A stretch of 64,000 nucleotides of DNA from Zoroaster sp. YZ-2022 (GCA_029582265.1 CM055816.1:23275825-23339824); one strand, 5' to 3'; positions 25,255 through 36,801 are shown, counted from the first letter of the stretch. Made by a program: numbers and translations. The notes: generated by a model from the sequence alone, not told the origin.

Positions 25255-25411
25255 TAGGGAGAGGCGTTGGGTGGGGTGGGAGGAGGAGGTGGGTGGAGAA
25301 GAATGGGGAGGGGGAGGGGAAAGGGAGAGGAAAAGGAAAGAGGGGAGTTAGATGGGTAGAGTCCGGGAGGAAGGGAGGGGAGACTTCTGGGGTGGGGAGA
25401 GGAAGGGGGTC
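25255..25411 (+). repeat. Purine-rich (G/A) tract
   Basis: Almost 160 bases of G and A on the + strand with many GGG and GGGG runs, such as GGGGAGGGGGAGGGGAAAGG. Such tracts can form triplex (H-DNA) or G-quadruplex structures. The open frames across it are composition artefacts. Confidence 0.85.
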
Positions 25412-25428
25412 AAATGACAAGTTACCAA

Positions 25429-25498
25429 ATAAATATCAAGGGGCATCCTACGTCCCAGCTACTCATTTTTGGGGTATTTATTTCCCCTTGATATTTAT
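25429..25498. repeat. 15-bp perfect inverted repeat next to the purine tract
   Basis: ATAAATATCAAGGGG at 25429-25443 is the exact reverse complement of 25484-25498, with a 40-base loop. It lies between the G/A tract on its left and a C/T-rich stretch at about 25505-25550 on its right, so the whole block 25255-25550 is a loose palindrome. Confidence 0.85.
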
Positions 25499-25588
25499 CG
25501 GATTATCCTCACTCCCCGCCCACCCCTTTCCTCCTCTCCATCTCCTCACAAAAAGAGGGCGCTGTTTAGATTGAGTGAACTCTTGCAG

Positions 25589-25855
25589 TTACACAAGATT
25601 TACCCATTCTGAAAAGCGCCCTCCTATGTCTGCACACCTCAAAAAGTCCAATGGAATCTCAACGTGTTTCCACATGGTCTGATCATTATATCCTTCGTGC
25701 CCCAATTTGGAACCAGCAGTGTTAAACCAGTGTTGGATTCCGGCTACGATCTCTTGGGGGTGTGGTTGGCGAGCATAATAGGAAGGCGCTTTTCCCCTTC
25801 CTCTAGCTACAGGGTATACACAATGACTTCCTAACCCCTTCCCCGTCCTAGGCAC
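25589..25855 (-). CDS. Possible exon or coding remnant, unrecognised
   Basis: An open frame of 88 codons has a composition unlike the surrounding noise (HPQEIVAGIQHWFNTAGSKL, then LGHEGYNDQTMWKHVEIPLD, with Trp, His and Gly well spread). I do not recognise the family. The frame lies between short GGCGC-type motifs at each end (GGGCGC at about 25557 and GGCGCTTTTCC at about 25786), which could also mark a mobile-element remnant. No clear splice sites were found. It may be an exon of an unknown gene or chance. Confidence 0.22.
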   Translation of the reverse strand: MPRTGKGLGSHCVYPVARGRGKAPSYYARQPHPQEIVAGIQHWFNTAGSKLGHEGYNDQTMWKHVEIPLDFLRCADIGGRFSEWVNLV

Positions 25856-27227
25856 TAGAGACGACTGTGATCCAGGAGACGACTGTGATCCAGGTGAAAA
25901 GCCCGCCCTCTATCGATGGATAATTGTATTGGTCATCCCCCGTCAAATCTTTAGGGGATATATACCCCCATCCCTCATGAAGATTTGAGCTCCTTACCAT
26001 TGTTGTAGATTTTGTTTATCCTAATCGTCAACATTCCAATGACCACCCCTAAACGGATCTCCCTGTCCTAACCCTCCCCCATGACCCAACCAACCTCCAC
26101 CTGAATAAAACAAACCATTTGGGTTTGAAACATTAATTTGGATTTAAAAATATTATAATGAAATTCTGATAAATTAGAAATCATTTTGGACAATTTGAAG
26201 GAAATTTCTGAAAATGTTTATTAATGTATGTTTAAAATATCATTTTTGAAAGATTTGTGCATATTTTGGAGATTTTGTGATTTAATAATTTAGGAAAATC
26301 ATTCACTCAAGGCTACATGACCAATTTGGTTGAAAAGTAGGGAGACCCAGGTCCTTTTTAAAAGTGATGGTTGGGAAGTGTGCCCCCCCCCCCACGGTGC
26401 GGATTTGTCACTTTGAATGCCTGCTATAAACCTTAAAAATGCTACCAATGGTTTGCTTTAACGGTACCCTTTGATGGCGTCAGATACAGTCCAGATCCAG
26501 TACAATAGGCTGAGCCACGTCGGTGAGGGCGCCAATTATTACATTTAATATTGCTTTACCCCAATGGAATCGTTATTGGCCACTGTGTATTGTTTGTTCC
26601 TCACACACGTCTACCATAGTCACGTTCCCTATCTACAGGCGGTATCGTTATGATTGGAAACATCACATTGTGAGTAACCTGTCTACTGGTTCAGTTGTAC
26701 ATGTGCCTCAATCTGATTCTCTTAGACTTGTGTACAGGAAAGCAAAGATCGATGGCTGCGGTATAATACTTAAAAGCCTGCTGCACCTATATGATGGAAA
26801 GATTAGGTTTACAACGAATATGGATGTGTAAGAAATAGTAATATTTTTTGCATTTTCCAAGATGTTTTGGTTAATTGATGTTTGAAGGTGTTCAAATAAG
26901 CCTTGCTATAGATGCAACAAAAATCCCACGTCAGAAAAGTGTTAAGCCTGCTGCTGCTGGTCGCAACTAAATCTATCAGCTAGAACAATTATGTTTCTTT
27001 TGTTTACTACTGTGGGCAATATGATCCATTATAATGTTAAAGTCCTTGTTGAATTTAAGCATGGTTAGGGATAAGCCCCATCTTACCAGTCATTCTGACA
27101 TCTAGTCCTTAAATAACCGCCTGAAAATATTACAGCTCAACAACTTTGGTTTTAACTTAAAATGCTTCTGCTGACAAATGTACAGAGAAAGTTTGGTCAT
27201 ATATACACTAATAGCCATATCAAGTCA
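25856..27227. other. Intergenic with dispersed repeat fragments
   Basis: No gene is recognised. The segment at about 26545-26640 recurs at about 29465-29535 (shared GTGTATTGTTTGTTCCTCAC). The segment at about 26698-26820 recurs at about 32041-32150 (shared ACTTGTGTACAGGAAAGCAA). A C-run with flanking G-rich sequence is at about 26380-26395. Confidence 0.6.
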
Positions 27228-28640
27228 GTTAAACTTACACTGCACTAATACAACTACAAACATTGTGATGGATTTTGCTTTTATTTTCAATTGTTTGTGT
27301 TTCATTTGTATAATTGCTTCTGTTTGAAAGCTATATACAGAGCACACACAGCCCAGACTGTGTTTGGCGTCAGTGAAACCCGTTTTGATAGTATCAATTC
27401 TGCCTTTTTGTAAGAGCGCCCTCTTGAGTTCAGATGTCACTGAAGGGGATGAAGTATAACATGTACAAAGGTTTTCGTCCAAATGTTCTTTGTATCACGT
27501 GTCTTTCTTTGAGTATGCATTTCTCTACGAGTTAGCTTTGGCTTATTCAAGAAAACAAATTTTGAACTTCATGAAAATAATATTTCATGAATTCATCCCG
27601 TTATTTTTTTTTAAATGATGATATTGTCAATTAATTGTAAATATCAAATCGTCGCATTTTGTACATAGTGACGAACCGGGAAAAATGCATTACGATTAAC
27701 TCTCGGGAAATGACTGTTTTCATTATTGTAATTTGATATTGTAAACAATCAAGGTCAAGTGTGGAAATTATTAATAATTTGTTTATCTTTGGACTACTGA
27801 AGTAAGTAGAATATCAAATAAAGGTTATCAGTTTTATTGGTAAATATTGTGCGCTCGGTTATCAAAACAAGTCAAAACAAGACCCGTTGTCAGGTGATGA
27901 CGTTGGGGCCTTTTATAAGGCTTGTTGTAAAAATGTGGCACGCACGCGGGCCTTTACCGTCCAGCATGTTTTAAGTCGGACACAATTCGCTGATAGTTTC
28001 TTGGCTTTGTTAATGTGTTAATAAGTACCTGGTTGGTACTTTGATGTGTTTACTTTGTTTAAAATGTTGATTATCTATGTGTAACGATGGCTTGAACTTA
28101 TTCGTCACTATGTAAAAAATCAAATGCCGCGTGGTCGCCTATTCGTCACTTCAACACACGCACAGCGTATATGCCTATACTTTCTTATTCATCACTTTGT
28201 AAAAAACAGAAGTGCCGCCGGCGCTTATTCGCCACCCATGTACGTACTCTGTAAGGCAGATATTACCAATAAGTATCAACAAATGAATGCACTTCTTAAC
28301 GAAAAGACGTAAATACCTTAGATCCATGGTTTTTCTTTGTGTTACATTGCAAAACAAACTAAAACTTGATGTTTTCTACAGATAACTCTGCTCAGTCTGT
28401 ACGTGGTTAGAGCTGGTACCAGCCGTACGTGCACAGTGAACGGTAACAAATCTGTTATGCAAGATGACCCCATAGGGATAAGCAGATTCTTGTTCGTTAC
28501 TTTAAAAACAATTTGACATAGGAATAAAAATCCAGATATTGGATAGCGAAACAAAAGCAGAAGTGACTTTCTTAACTCACAACAAAAATCATGGAAAAAC
28601 TCACTGAAATTTGCCAAGGCCGCGTTAGAATTGATTGCCT
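27228..28640 (+). repeat. Direct segmental duplication, copy 1
   Basis: It is shared with 29849-31172. The parts about 27228-27522 and 28087-28640 match there (for example GCTATATACAGAGCACACAC and GTGGTCGCC...TTCGTCAC). About 560 bases in the middle (27525-28085) have no counterpart in copy 2. No open frame is convincing. Short phrases such as TTATTCGTCACTWTGT recur several times within each copy. Confidence 0.82.
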
Positions 28641-28819
28641 ATTAACGAAAGCGAAAATAACAAACTTCTACAAAATCCTTTGCGCATCGATGATTGTTAA
28701 TTTGAATGCATCAATCACGAAAAGATGCGAAACATTAAATTTCAGGATGACATAGTTGAAGTCATGAATGCCGAAAAACGAAATAGAACTAAATGCAGTA
28801 TGATATGAACGAAATAATA

Positions 28820-29045
28820 ATTAATTGATTTAATTTTGCCCTACACCGACGTGTGTATAGCACTGTATGCTCAGGGCTTTCAGAGTGTCTGTGAAAAATC
28901 TACACAGGCGACTCGGGCGGGATTCGAACCCACGACCTCCTGCTTACTAGTGCAGATGTCTTAACCTCTCGACCACCGAGCTTGCCCGATGACAATTGGC
29001 CGGCTAGAATCCTATATAGCAGCGGGTTCCGCGATATATATAATT
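28820..29045 (-). mobile_element. tRNA-derived SINE family B copy
   Basis: The minus strand carries a polymerase III B box (GGTTCGAATCC, read at about 28920-28932) and an A-box-like TGGTCGAGAGG just upstream. The head (GGATTCTAGCCGGCCAAT) and tail (ACACACGTCGGTGTAGGGC) agree with the copy at 42525-42790. It sits between the two copies of the segmental duplication. Confidence 0.85.
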
Positions 29046-29848
29046 TCACCAATCTAGAAATAATAATTGTTTGAAATCAATTAAATTAAACGCAACAGTA
29101 TATAAAAGAAACCCTGGATTGATTGGATCACTAAAACGGCGTGAATTTGAATGTTCTTGAACGAAAATTAACAAAAAGGTTTTGAAATTGGACGGGAAAA
29201 CCTATATTATCCCCAGACAAAATGCGATGTCTCTGACAGGTATATAGCCCGCCCTCTATCACCATTATTGTTTCATCAGTTAGGGGTGGATTCAGCGTGG
29301 GAGAAAGAACGCACGTAATAGCGTATAAATCTACTCGTATGACGATGAAAATGATGAATTGCACCCTTTGTACATCAATTTATCATACGTTATTAGTTAG
29401 CCCCATATTTGGCAGTGTAACCCCGCCCCTTTATCTACACCCTGGATCCACCCCTGTATTACATTATCGTTTTACACCAATGGAATAATAATTACCCATT
29501 GTGTATTGTTTGTTCCTCACACATGTCTACCTTAAGCCCCAGTCACACATTCACGATTTTGCCCGGAATTCCCACGAGTTGGAAAATCGGGCATATCCGT
29601 GGTGAGACCCTACTGGCAACGTGGTCATTTTTGAGTAATCTTGAGTGTTCTTGGAACATCTTGATAGCCTCCCGACAGTTTTGGACATGTTCAAAACCAT
29701 CGTGAGTCACCCACGATTTTTTGAATTCTTGAGGCATTCTTACACCAGTCGTGAGGGGATCGTGAATAGCCGTACGGGCACCGTAGACAAGGTCGGGATA
29801 CTCAGGGATATTCTTGGGGTAATCGTGCCACCTGGCAAGTACGGTTGT
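29046..29848. other. Intergenic between the duplicated segments
   Basis: No gene is recognised. From about 29535 to 29840 the sequence contains repeated short phrases (CACGA, CGTGA, ATCGTG). It begins with CCCCAGTCACACATTCACGA, which looks like the edge of a DNA transposon remnant, but no matching inverted end was found. Confidence 0.45.
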
Positions 29849-31172
29849 TAAACTTACACTGCACTAATACAACTGCAAACATGTGATGGATTTTATTTTC
29901 AATTGTTTGTATTTCATTTGTATAAGTGCTTATGTTTGAAAGCTATATACAGAGCACACACAGCCCAGACTGTTTGGTGTCAGTGAAACCCGTTTTGACA
30001 GGATCAATTCTGCCTTTATGTAAGAGCGCCCTCTTGAGTTCAGATGTATTTAAAGGGATGAAGTATAACATGTACAAAGGTTTTTGTCCTAATGTTCTAT
30101 GTACCACGTGTCTTTCTTTAAGTATGCATTTATTACTTTGTAATAAAAAAGTGCGGCCGGCGCTTATTCGTCACCCATGTACTTACTCTGTAAGGCCGAT
30201 ATTATAGTCCGTGGTTATAGCTGGTACCAGCCGTCCGCGCACAGTGATGACTTGAACTTATTCGTCACTATGTACACATCAAATGCCGCGTGGTCGCCAA
30301 TTCGTCACGCTAACTCACGCACAGCGTATATGCCTATTCTTTCTTATTCATTACTTTCTTATTCATTCATTACATTAAAAAAAAAACAGAAGTGCCGCTT
30401 ATTCGTCACCTCTGTAAGGCCGATATTAATAATAATAATAATGGCGGCATTTTAAAGCGCTCTCACAGCGCTGTACGTTATTATCCCCTGCACATCAGGC
30501 GCATAAATCATTCCTGAAACCATCTCAGCTCCCTGGGGAGTATACAGCTCAATTGCTGCCATTACAGCGCATATAGGGCTAATCAAACACAACAACCAAC
30601 TCTGCCCTCACAGGTACCCATTTACTCCTGAATGGAGAGAAGCAATTATGGTAAAGTGTCTTGCTCAAGGACACAAGCACCATGGTCGCGGTTGGGATTC
30701 GAACCCACATTCTGACGACTCAGCCATCAGAACACAAAACCGATGCACTAAACCGCTCGACCGCTCGATTGGCACTACCAATAAATATCGATAAATGAAT
30801 GCACTTCCTAACGAAAATATGTAAATACCTTAGATCCATGTTTTTTCTTTGTATTACATTGCAAAACAAACTAAAAACTTTGTTTTCTACAGATTACGCT
30901 GCTCAGTCTATCCGTGGTTATAGCTGGTACCAGCCGTCCGCGCACAGTAAAGGGGAACAAATCTGGTCTGCAAGATGACCCCATAGGGATAAGCAGATTC
31001 TTGTTCGTTACTTTAAAACAAATTGACATAGGAATACAAATCCATATATTGGATAGCGAAACAAAAGCAGAAGTTTCGAACAAATAGGCCTTAGTGACTA
31101 TCGAACTCACAACAACAAAAATCATGGAAAAACTCGCTGAAATTTGCCAAGGCCGCGTTAGAATTGATTGCC
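29849..31172 (+). repeat. Direct segmental duplication, copy 2, split by a SINE
   Basis: It matches 27228-28640 in the same orientation. A family A SINE splits it at 30432-30776: copy 1 reads GATATTACCAATAAG across the site, while copy 2 reads GATATTA, then the SINE, then CCAATAAAT. The duplication therefore predates the SINE insertion. A small shuffled segment near 30140-30240 repeats phrases found later in copy 1. Confidence 0.82.
30432..30776 (-). mobile_element. tRNA-derived SINE family A, second copy, different 3' tail
   Basis: Read on -, it has an A-box region (GAGCGGTCGAGCGGTTTAGTG), a B box (GGTTCGAATCCC, about 30688-30699), the phrase CTTGAGCAAGACACTTTACC, and the core CTGAGATGGTTTCAGGAATG. 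The core is shared with the copy in element 2. Its end (AGCGCTGTGAGAGCGCTTTAAAATG, then ATT repeats) differs from the LINE-like end of the other copy, so family A has at least two tail types. It is a clean insertion into duplication copy 2. Confidence 0.85.
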
Positions 31173-33985
31173 CATTAAAACCCTCGGTGAAACGAAGGGG
31201 AGTACGCGAGAGGCAGAAATTTCTATTTTTTTTTAAAAATTAAAACACTTTTTTTAAAGTCAATTTCGCTGAATATTTTTATGAACTATCACTGACCCTC
31301 CCTTAAAAGAGTGGCTAAACAGTTTCGACCTAGAGTTCATCCCCGGGGTAGGGCAACCCTTACAAATAACGGTCTCTGCCAACTGCCATAGCTTGTGTAC
31401 AGAAACGTAATCCTATACCGTATAGCTAACTACCTACGACTATATCATGTCTGGCCCTGGGACTAAATGTAAACAACATCTGTTTTTCGGCATACCTGAC
31501 CCAGAAATACCCCCAGGGCATACTCAGGGTAATGATATGTGGCCTGGTTTGTGTTTGTTTTCACCCTGTGGCTGTTATGTGTCAGTGTATTGCAGCGCAA
31601 TACTGATTTCAATGTTTACATGTACATGTACATGTACTGGTTGCAATGGCTGTACTTCAAAAGAAAAGTTTGGTGTAGGTGGTAGGGGGTGGGGGTATAA
31701 TAGTTGTGGTTGACCCTGTGTGACCTAATCAAACAGTAAATAGACAACTGCTGTGTGGTTTGGTGATGGCAGTTCGCATAGGGCTGGCGGCGCGGATTTC
31801 GACATGTACTACTTTTGGCAAATCAGTCGTAAACCAATGTGTAAATTGCCAGAATGTTAAAATCTTTGGTGTGTGTGTCCAGGGAACTTCTATTCATCTG
31901 CTCAGACCATTAGAAAAAGATTTGGGCCCCCCCAAACACAGTTATTTACCCCCAAACATAAACGCCTCACGCGTGCTCCCCTTCGTGCCTGCGCGTAAAT
32001 TTGTGTACGCGGTGTTACCGAGGGTTAACGAAAGCGAAAATACATGTGCCTCATTCTGATTCCCATAGACTTGTGTACAGGAAAGCAAAGATGGCTGCGG
32101 TTTATTAATTAAAGGTCTATTACACCTATAGGGTGGAAGGACTCGGTTGAGAAGAGATCTTGTTGAATTTGAGAATGGTTAGTGATAAGGCCCATCATAT
32201 CAGTTATTCTGACATAGTCCTTAAGATGGCGACCGTACTTAACCCAAATGTCAATACCTTTATTTTTAAGAACAGAGGCCTAACACATACATATGTAAAT
32301 CTTGTGGTGTTTTAATTTACCGATCTAATTAAAAATATCTGATCACTTCACATGCCTTGAATTTCGTCCTCGTAGGAGCATAGGTAGAAGCAAAACGATT
32401 TTCCCTCAAGGAACCTTTCTATAACATTAAAATGGATAGTATGAGGATGGTATAGTTGACATCGACCTGTAAGTAAACTAGACATGCATGGTCAATTTGC
32501 CATGACTTTATTGTTTTTAATTTAAAGCAATCATTGCTTGCCAGGAAGTCATCTTATCCATGCTTTAATAGATTCTCATCACATTGAGGCCATATTTGTC
32601 TGGTAACCTGACAGCTAATCATAAATCACTATGAGTTTGCAAGGCACCACACTATTTAAGACAAGAGCATTAGGGAACCAAAATTGACCATTCTTGAATG
32701 AAGTTCCGTTTGTCTATGAAATGAACAAATATCCACGAAGCAAGATATTGACTGTCAGGCAGTGTTTTGTAACAAGGATCTGTTCTGCCTTTTTAAAATT
32801 AGTTTTATTTGATGTATATTAAATTTTATTTGTTGTTTTCTTGTATTATTGTGATTTGTTTTAAATGTATTTCGTCATTTTGCAGTTTTTGATTCCAACT
32901 AATATATAATAATGGATTCCTTTTGTATGCATTTTAAATTATTCCTTTATTTTCTCCATACTTAAGAGGACAACAATATCATACACTTATGAAATATTTA
33001 ATATTCAATTAATATAATCATGAATATTCATGAAGCTTGTTCGAGCAGGGACCCTATAATTATTCATAATGTTATAGGCACAGTTAACGTTAAACTCCCA
33101 TAAGGACATGTACACAAGATAAGTAAGACAATGTTACCCATATTAACAAAGAATCTTATTCATATTATAAATACTTTCTTAGTAATTGAGTCTTTAGTTT
33201 ATGTTTTAATTAAAATATTGAATATTTGTAAAATATTTCCACAGAATTCCACAACTTGGGGACCTTCATGGTCAATTTCTTTGAGTAAGAGTGGTTGGAG
33301 GAAATGATTAATGTTAGCCATCAAATTGCCTGGTAAATAGTCATATACACTTAACAGCAATATTGAACATGGAGCAATAGAGTCGGGCAATTTATTTGTA
33401 TAACGAAGGACGAAGGACCCTAACTGAAGAAGATATATATTATTTAACCAATCTGTTTTTAGAGTGTATGAAGCTCAAGGACTTTACAATAATTAGGAAC
33501 ATTTGATTATCTCTATCAACTCAAGTACCTTTTTACAATGAACATAATGTTTTATTTCAATTATATATTTCATACCACAGTGGGTTTGTTTGTAACTGAA
33601 TTAGTTATTAATTTTATCTTTTATTTTAGTTTTATTTGTTTATATGTTTTATTATGTTTAATATTTATTGATCATTTTAATTTTATCTTTTGAATTACCT
33701 TTTAATTCCCAGGGCCACGAGGGAGACCACGTGTTATGTGAACCTGTTACCCTGATAAAATATCAGAAATAAATAAATAAATAAAATACAACCTGGGAAG
33801 CAGCAATCTGAGGATCATTAGAAGAGGATGCGATTTCTTGTTATTATAAAATTAGATCAAAACACAATAATTTTGCATAATTTTTAGCAGGAGCACTTAC
33901 GGAATATATACAGGCAGCTCTGAGGTCTGTTCAAAAAGAGAAACATCTCTAGTTTGACTTTGATGTATTTTAACCAAGAGATTGG
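31173..33985. other. Intergenic, no gene recognised
   Basis: It holds a TGTACATGTACATGTAC tract at about 31617-31636, the dispersed repeat at about 32041-32150, a long AT-rich stretch at 32780-33660, and a short TAAA run at about 33770-33785. No coding frame is convincing. Confidence 0.5.
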
Positions 33986-34019
33986 TCAATGTGGTTTTGT
34001 ATTTGAAGGGTTGGGGGTT

Positions 34020-34215
34020 AAATGCTGGATGAAGGTGGGGTAATGGTTGGGTGGGGCAGGGGTGAATGGTTGGGTGGGAAGGGGTGAATGGTTGGGTGGG
34101 GAGGGATGAATGGTTGGGTGGGGGAGGGGTGAATGGTTGGGTGGGAAGGGGTGAATGGTTGGGTGGGGAGGGGTGAATGGTTGGGTGGGGGAGGGGTGAA
34201 TGGTTGGGTGGGTAT
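34020..34215. repeat. Minisatellite 1, unit about 20-22 bp (GAATGGTTGGGTGGG)
   Basis: About nine units alternate between GTGAATGGTTGGGTGGGAAGG-like and GTGAATGGTTGGGTGGGGAGG-like forms. The + strand is G-rich. The Pro/His/Thr-rich open frames on - are artefacts. Confidence 0.92.
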
Positions 34216-34257
34216 CAGGAGTGTGATTTGACAAAAGTACAAAATCCTGAAAAATGG

Positions 34258-34546
34258 GTAGCGAGCCTGGGTCTCCCTTTGGTCTAGAGGACTGAGTCCC
34301 CTGAACCTCCTGTGGGTAGCAGGCCTGGGTCTCCCTTTGGTCTAGAGGACTGAGTCCCCTGAACCTCCTGTGGGTAGCAGGCCTGGGTCTCCCTTTGGTC
34401 TAGAGGACTGAGTCCCCTGAACCTCCTGTGGGTAGCAGGCCTGGGTCACCCTTTGGTCTAGAGGACAAAGCCCCCTGAACCTCCTGTGGGTAGCGGGCCT
34501 GGGTCTCCCTTTGGTCTAGAGGACTGAGTCCCCTGAACCTCCTGGA
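34258..34546. repeat. Minisatellite 2, exact 58-bp unit, five copies
   Basis: GCCTGGGTCNCCCTTTGGTC recurs at 34265, 34323, 34381, 34439 and 34497, always 58 bases apart, with very few substitutions. The fourth copy differs most. Confidence 0.95.
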
Positions 34547-34767
34547 TGTTTAATTTTGGAGGATTTACAGACTCTCCAACATCCCCACAAACAAGAAACT
34601 AGAGGTTTGGACACAATACAGGCTACTTCTTTATTTCCTTGCTAGCAACTTTCAAGAAAGTTTTGAGGCAAAGAGAGATTTGTAAAAAATCCTGAAATCA
34701 GGAAAAATCCTGAAAAATCCCAGACCTGAGGTATAGGTGGACATAGTTTACCTCTGTACTTGATGAT
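34547..34767. other. Spacer between minisatellites
   Basis: No feature is recognised. A short phrase with AATCCTGAAAAAT-like repeats occurs at about 34688-34720; similar wording occurs at 34245-34257 and at 42150-42175. Confidence 0.45.
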
Positions 34768-35005
34768 AAGCAGGACTGGGTGGTGATGGGGGTAGGACTG
34801 GGTGGTGATAGGTGCAGGACTGGGCGGTGATGGGGTGCAGGACTGGGCGGTGATGGGATGCAGGACTGGGCGGTGATGGGATGCAGGACTGGGCGGTGAT
34901 GGGGTGCAGGGCTGGGCGGTGATGGGGTGCAGGACTGGGCGGTGATGGGGTGCAGGACTGGGCGGTGATGGGGTGCAGGACTGGGTGGTGATGGGGTGCA
35001 GGACT
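34768..35005. repeat. Minisatellite 3, unit about 23 bp (GGACTGGGCGGTGATGG)
   Basis: About ten units of GGACTGGGCGGTGATGGGGT-like sequence. The edge units have TGGTG in place of CGGTG. It is G-rich on +. The minus-strand open frame of Pro/Ser/His repeats is an artefact. Confidence 0.93.
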
Positions 35006-35614
35006 TAGTGTCTATCTGCAATGCTTTCTTGATCATCTTTCTTCCAACTTAGATGAAGAAATAATAACAGGATGTAATGTCAGTTAGGAATATTGACTGA
35101 TATGGGATTATAACCAATGACAGCTTCAATGACAGCTTTACTTCAAAACCATTTATGGTTCAACTATTTATTTATTTATTTATTTATTTATTTATAAGTG
35201 TATTTAATAACTTTTGTAAACATTATTTTAAAGACATTTACACAAAGTTTTTCTGAAGCAGAGGAGACACAATCTAAATCGTTCCTTCTATCACTTTATT
35301 CAGTTTCCAATAAAGTATTGACTGTCTCAGGGAAGCCTTTTTTTCCTCAAAATCATTATAATACTCTACTGACTGAGTGACAGAGACAAAATATTTTATC
35401 AGACTAACGCCAGTCATCCTGATAATCAAATTTCCTTACTAATACAAAAAAATCTAAATAAATTGAATGTAAAATTGTTTTGTAAAAATGTGAAAGACAT
35501 GTGGAATCATTTTTTGATTTGATTTGATTTGTTTACTTATTTTTTTTTTTTTTTTTGGGGGGGTATAAAGTAAATGAAAATAAAATATAAATAAATAAAA
35601 AAAGTCATTTACAC
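35006..35614 (-). other. Intron downstream of TOM70-like exon f
   Basis: No coding sequence is recognised. A (TTTA)n run lies at about 35167-35194 and a T18 plus G7 tract at about 35540-35566. The next exons expected for TOM70 were not found between here and 23874. Confidence 0.45.
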
Positions 35615-35710
35615 TCGATGTACATAAGCAGTTGGGTTATCTGGTTCTAGGGCTATGGCTTTCTGGAAATGCTCATCTGCAACGGAGAATTGTCCTTGAT
35701 CACTCTGAGC
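35615..35710 (-). CDS. TOMM70: TOM70-like import receptor, exon f
   Basis: The exon is 96 bases, 32 codons in phase 0, with acceptor TTTTATCCAG and donor GTGTAAATG. It encodes QFSVADEHFQKAIALEPDNP and ends at TAYVHR. This matches a TPR helix pair near the C-terminus of the mitochondrial outer-membrane import receptor TOM70, which docks Hsp70/Hsp90-bound precursor proteins. It joins in frame to exon e, whose last codons are ALYAQ. The donor is a weak but acceptable GT. The final exons of the gene lie outside the recognised sequence. The family assignment rests on the combined exons b-f; each exon alone would be weaker. Confidence 0.78.
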
Positions 35711-36122
35711 CTGGATAAAATACAACAACGAGGGCAGTATTTGTGAATTCTATTTGACATAAAATGAGGTCAAAATACGACCAAAAGACTCGTTATTCAA
35801 TTACATATTGCAGGACCTAAGTTCATTATGGGAGTACCTTTGGTCCTGACTACTATTAACATAAAACAACATAGTTTGAAAGGCACCAGTCTATTTTGAT
35901 AAGCTTCAATGTGATTCCCATTGACCCGTGTGTTACAAAACCAAGATGGCTGTTCTGTAAAAAGGATCTATTGAAATCATTTCCACCGCGGCAGCTCTCC
36001 CCCTGACAGATAACCCCTGACCTCATTACCCTACTCCCTCATCCCTTGACAAGTCATCTCCAACCCATTACTTTCTTCAATCTACTCTCCAACCCGACCA
36101 CATCACCAATGCCCCACCCATA

Positions 36123-36801
36123 CCTGGGCCAAGAGCTCAAAGAGTTTGACGCACACAAAAAACGTCTTGGTGATATTTTAAACTATTTTCCTTAAGGATT
36201 CTAAGGTACCCATTCCCCTTTCTCCCAACCCCATCACCCTGAAACCACCCTTCAAACAACCCCCATATTCCCCTGCTTACCTGGGCATACAGTGCAAAGG
36301 CCTCAGCACACAAGAGAAAGTACCCATTCCCCTCCCTACCAAACCCCTCTCATTTCCACCAAACCCCTCCCTTCCCCCATAGTCCGAAAAAAAAAAGGTA
36401 TCGCTATGTACAATATCATGTTATATCGCCCAAGATACAGAGCAGAGGCCTCAGCACATGTAGGACACTTGGTACCCATTCCTCTCCCCACCACCCCCTC
36501 CCACCTTACCCCTGTCTTCCCCTACTTACCTGGGCATAGAGTGCAAAGGCCTCAGCACATGTAGGAAACTTCTTGGTGCTGTTTCAAACTGTTCTCTAGG
36601 ATTCCAAGGTACCCATTCCTCTCCCAACCACCCCCTCCCACCCTACCCCCATAGTCCCTACTTACCTGGGCATAGAGTGCAAAGGCCTCAGCACATGTAG
36701 GAAACTTCTTGGTGCTGTTTCAAACTGTTCTCTAGGATTCCAAGGTACCCATTCCTCTCCCAACCACCCCCTCCCACCCTACCCCCATAGTCCCTACTTA
36801 C
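36123..36801 (-). repeat. Tandem array derived from the exon e / intron boundary
   Basis: Units of about 136 bases each contain the last 49 bases of exon e (from CACCAAGAAG to TATGCCCAG on -), the donor GTAAGTAGGG, and about 80 bases of intron. Donor-type junctions lie at 36529, 36665 and 36801 (the last is the real exon). More diverged units begin near 36123 and 36280, and a partial unit lies near 36437. Similarity falls with distance from the real exon. Each unit keeps a good 5' splice site and a CAG before CACC that could act as a 3' splice site. Confidence 0.9.

Noticed and set aside
25232..25574. Gly/Arg-rich and Pro-rich frames over the purine tract
   Set aside because: These are composition artefacts of the G/A tract.
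29535..29848. DNA transposon end (CAGTCACACATTCACGA)
   Set aside because: No matching terminal inverted repeat or target duplication was found nearby; left as intergenic.
33986..35036. Pro/His/Ser-rich open frames on -
   Set aside because: They are read-throughs of minisatellites 1 and 3 with no start context or domain.
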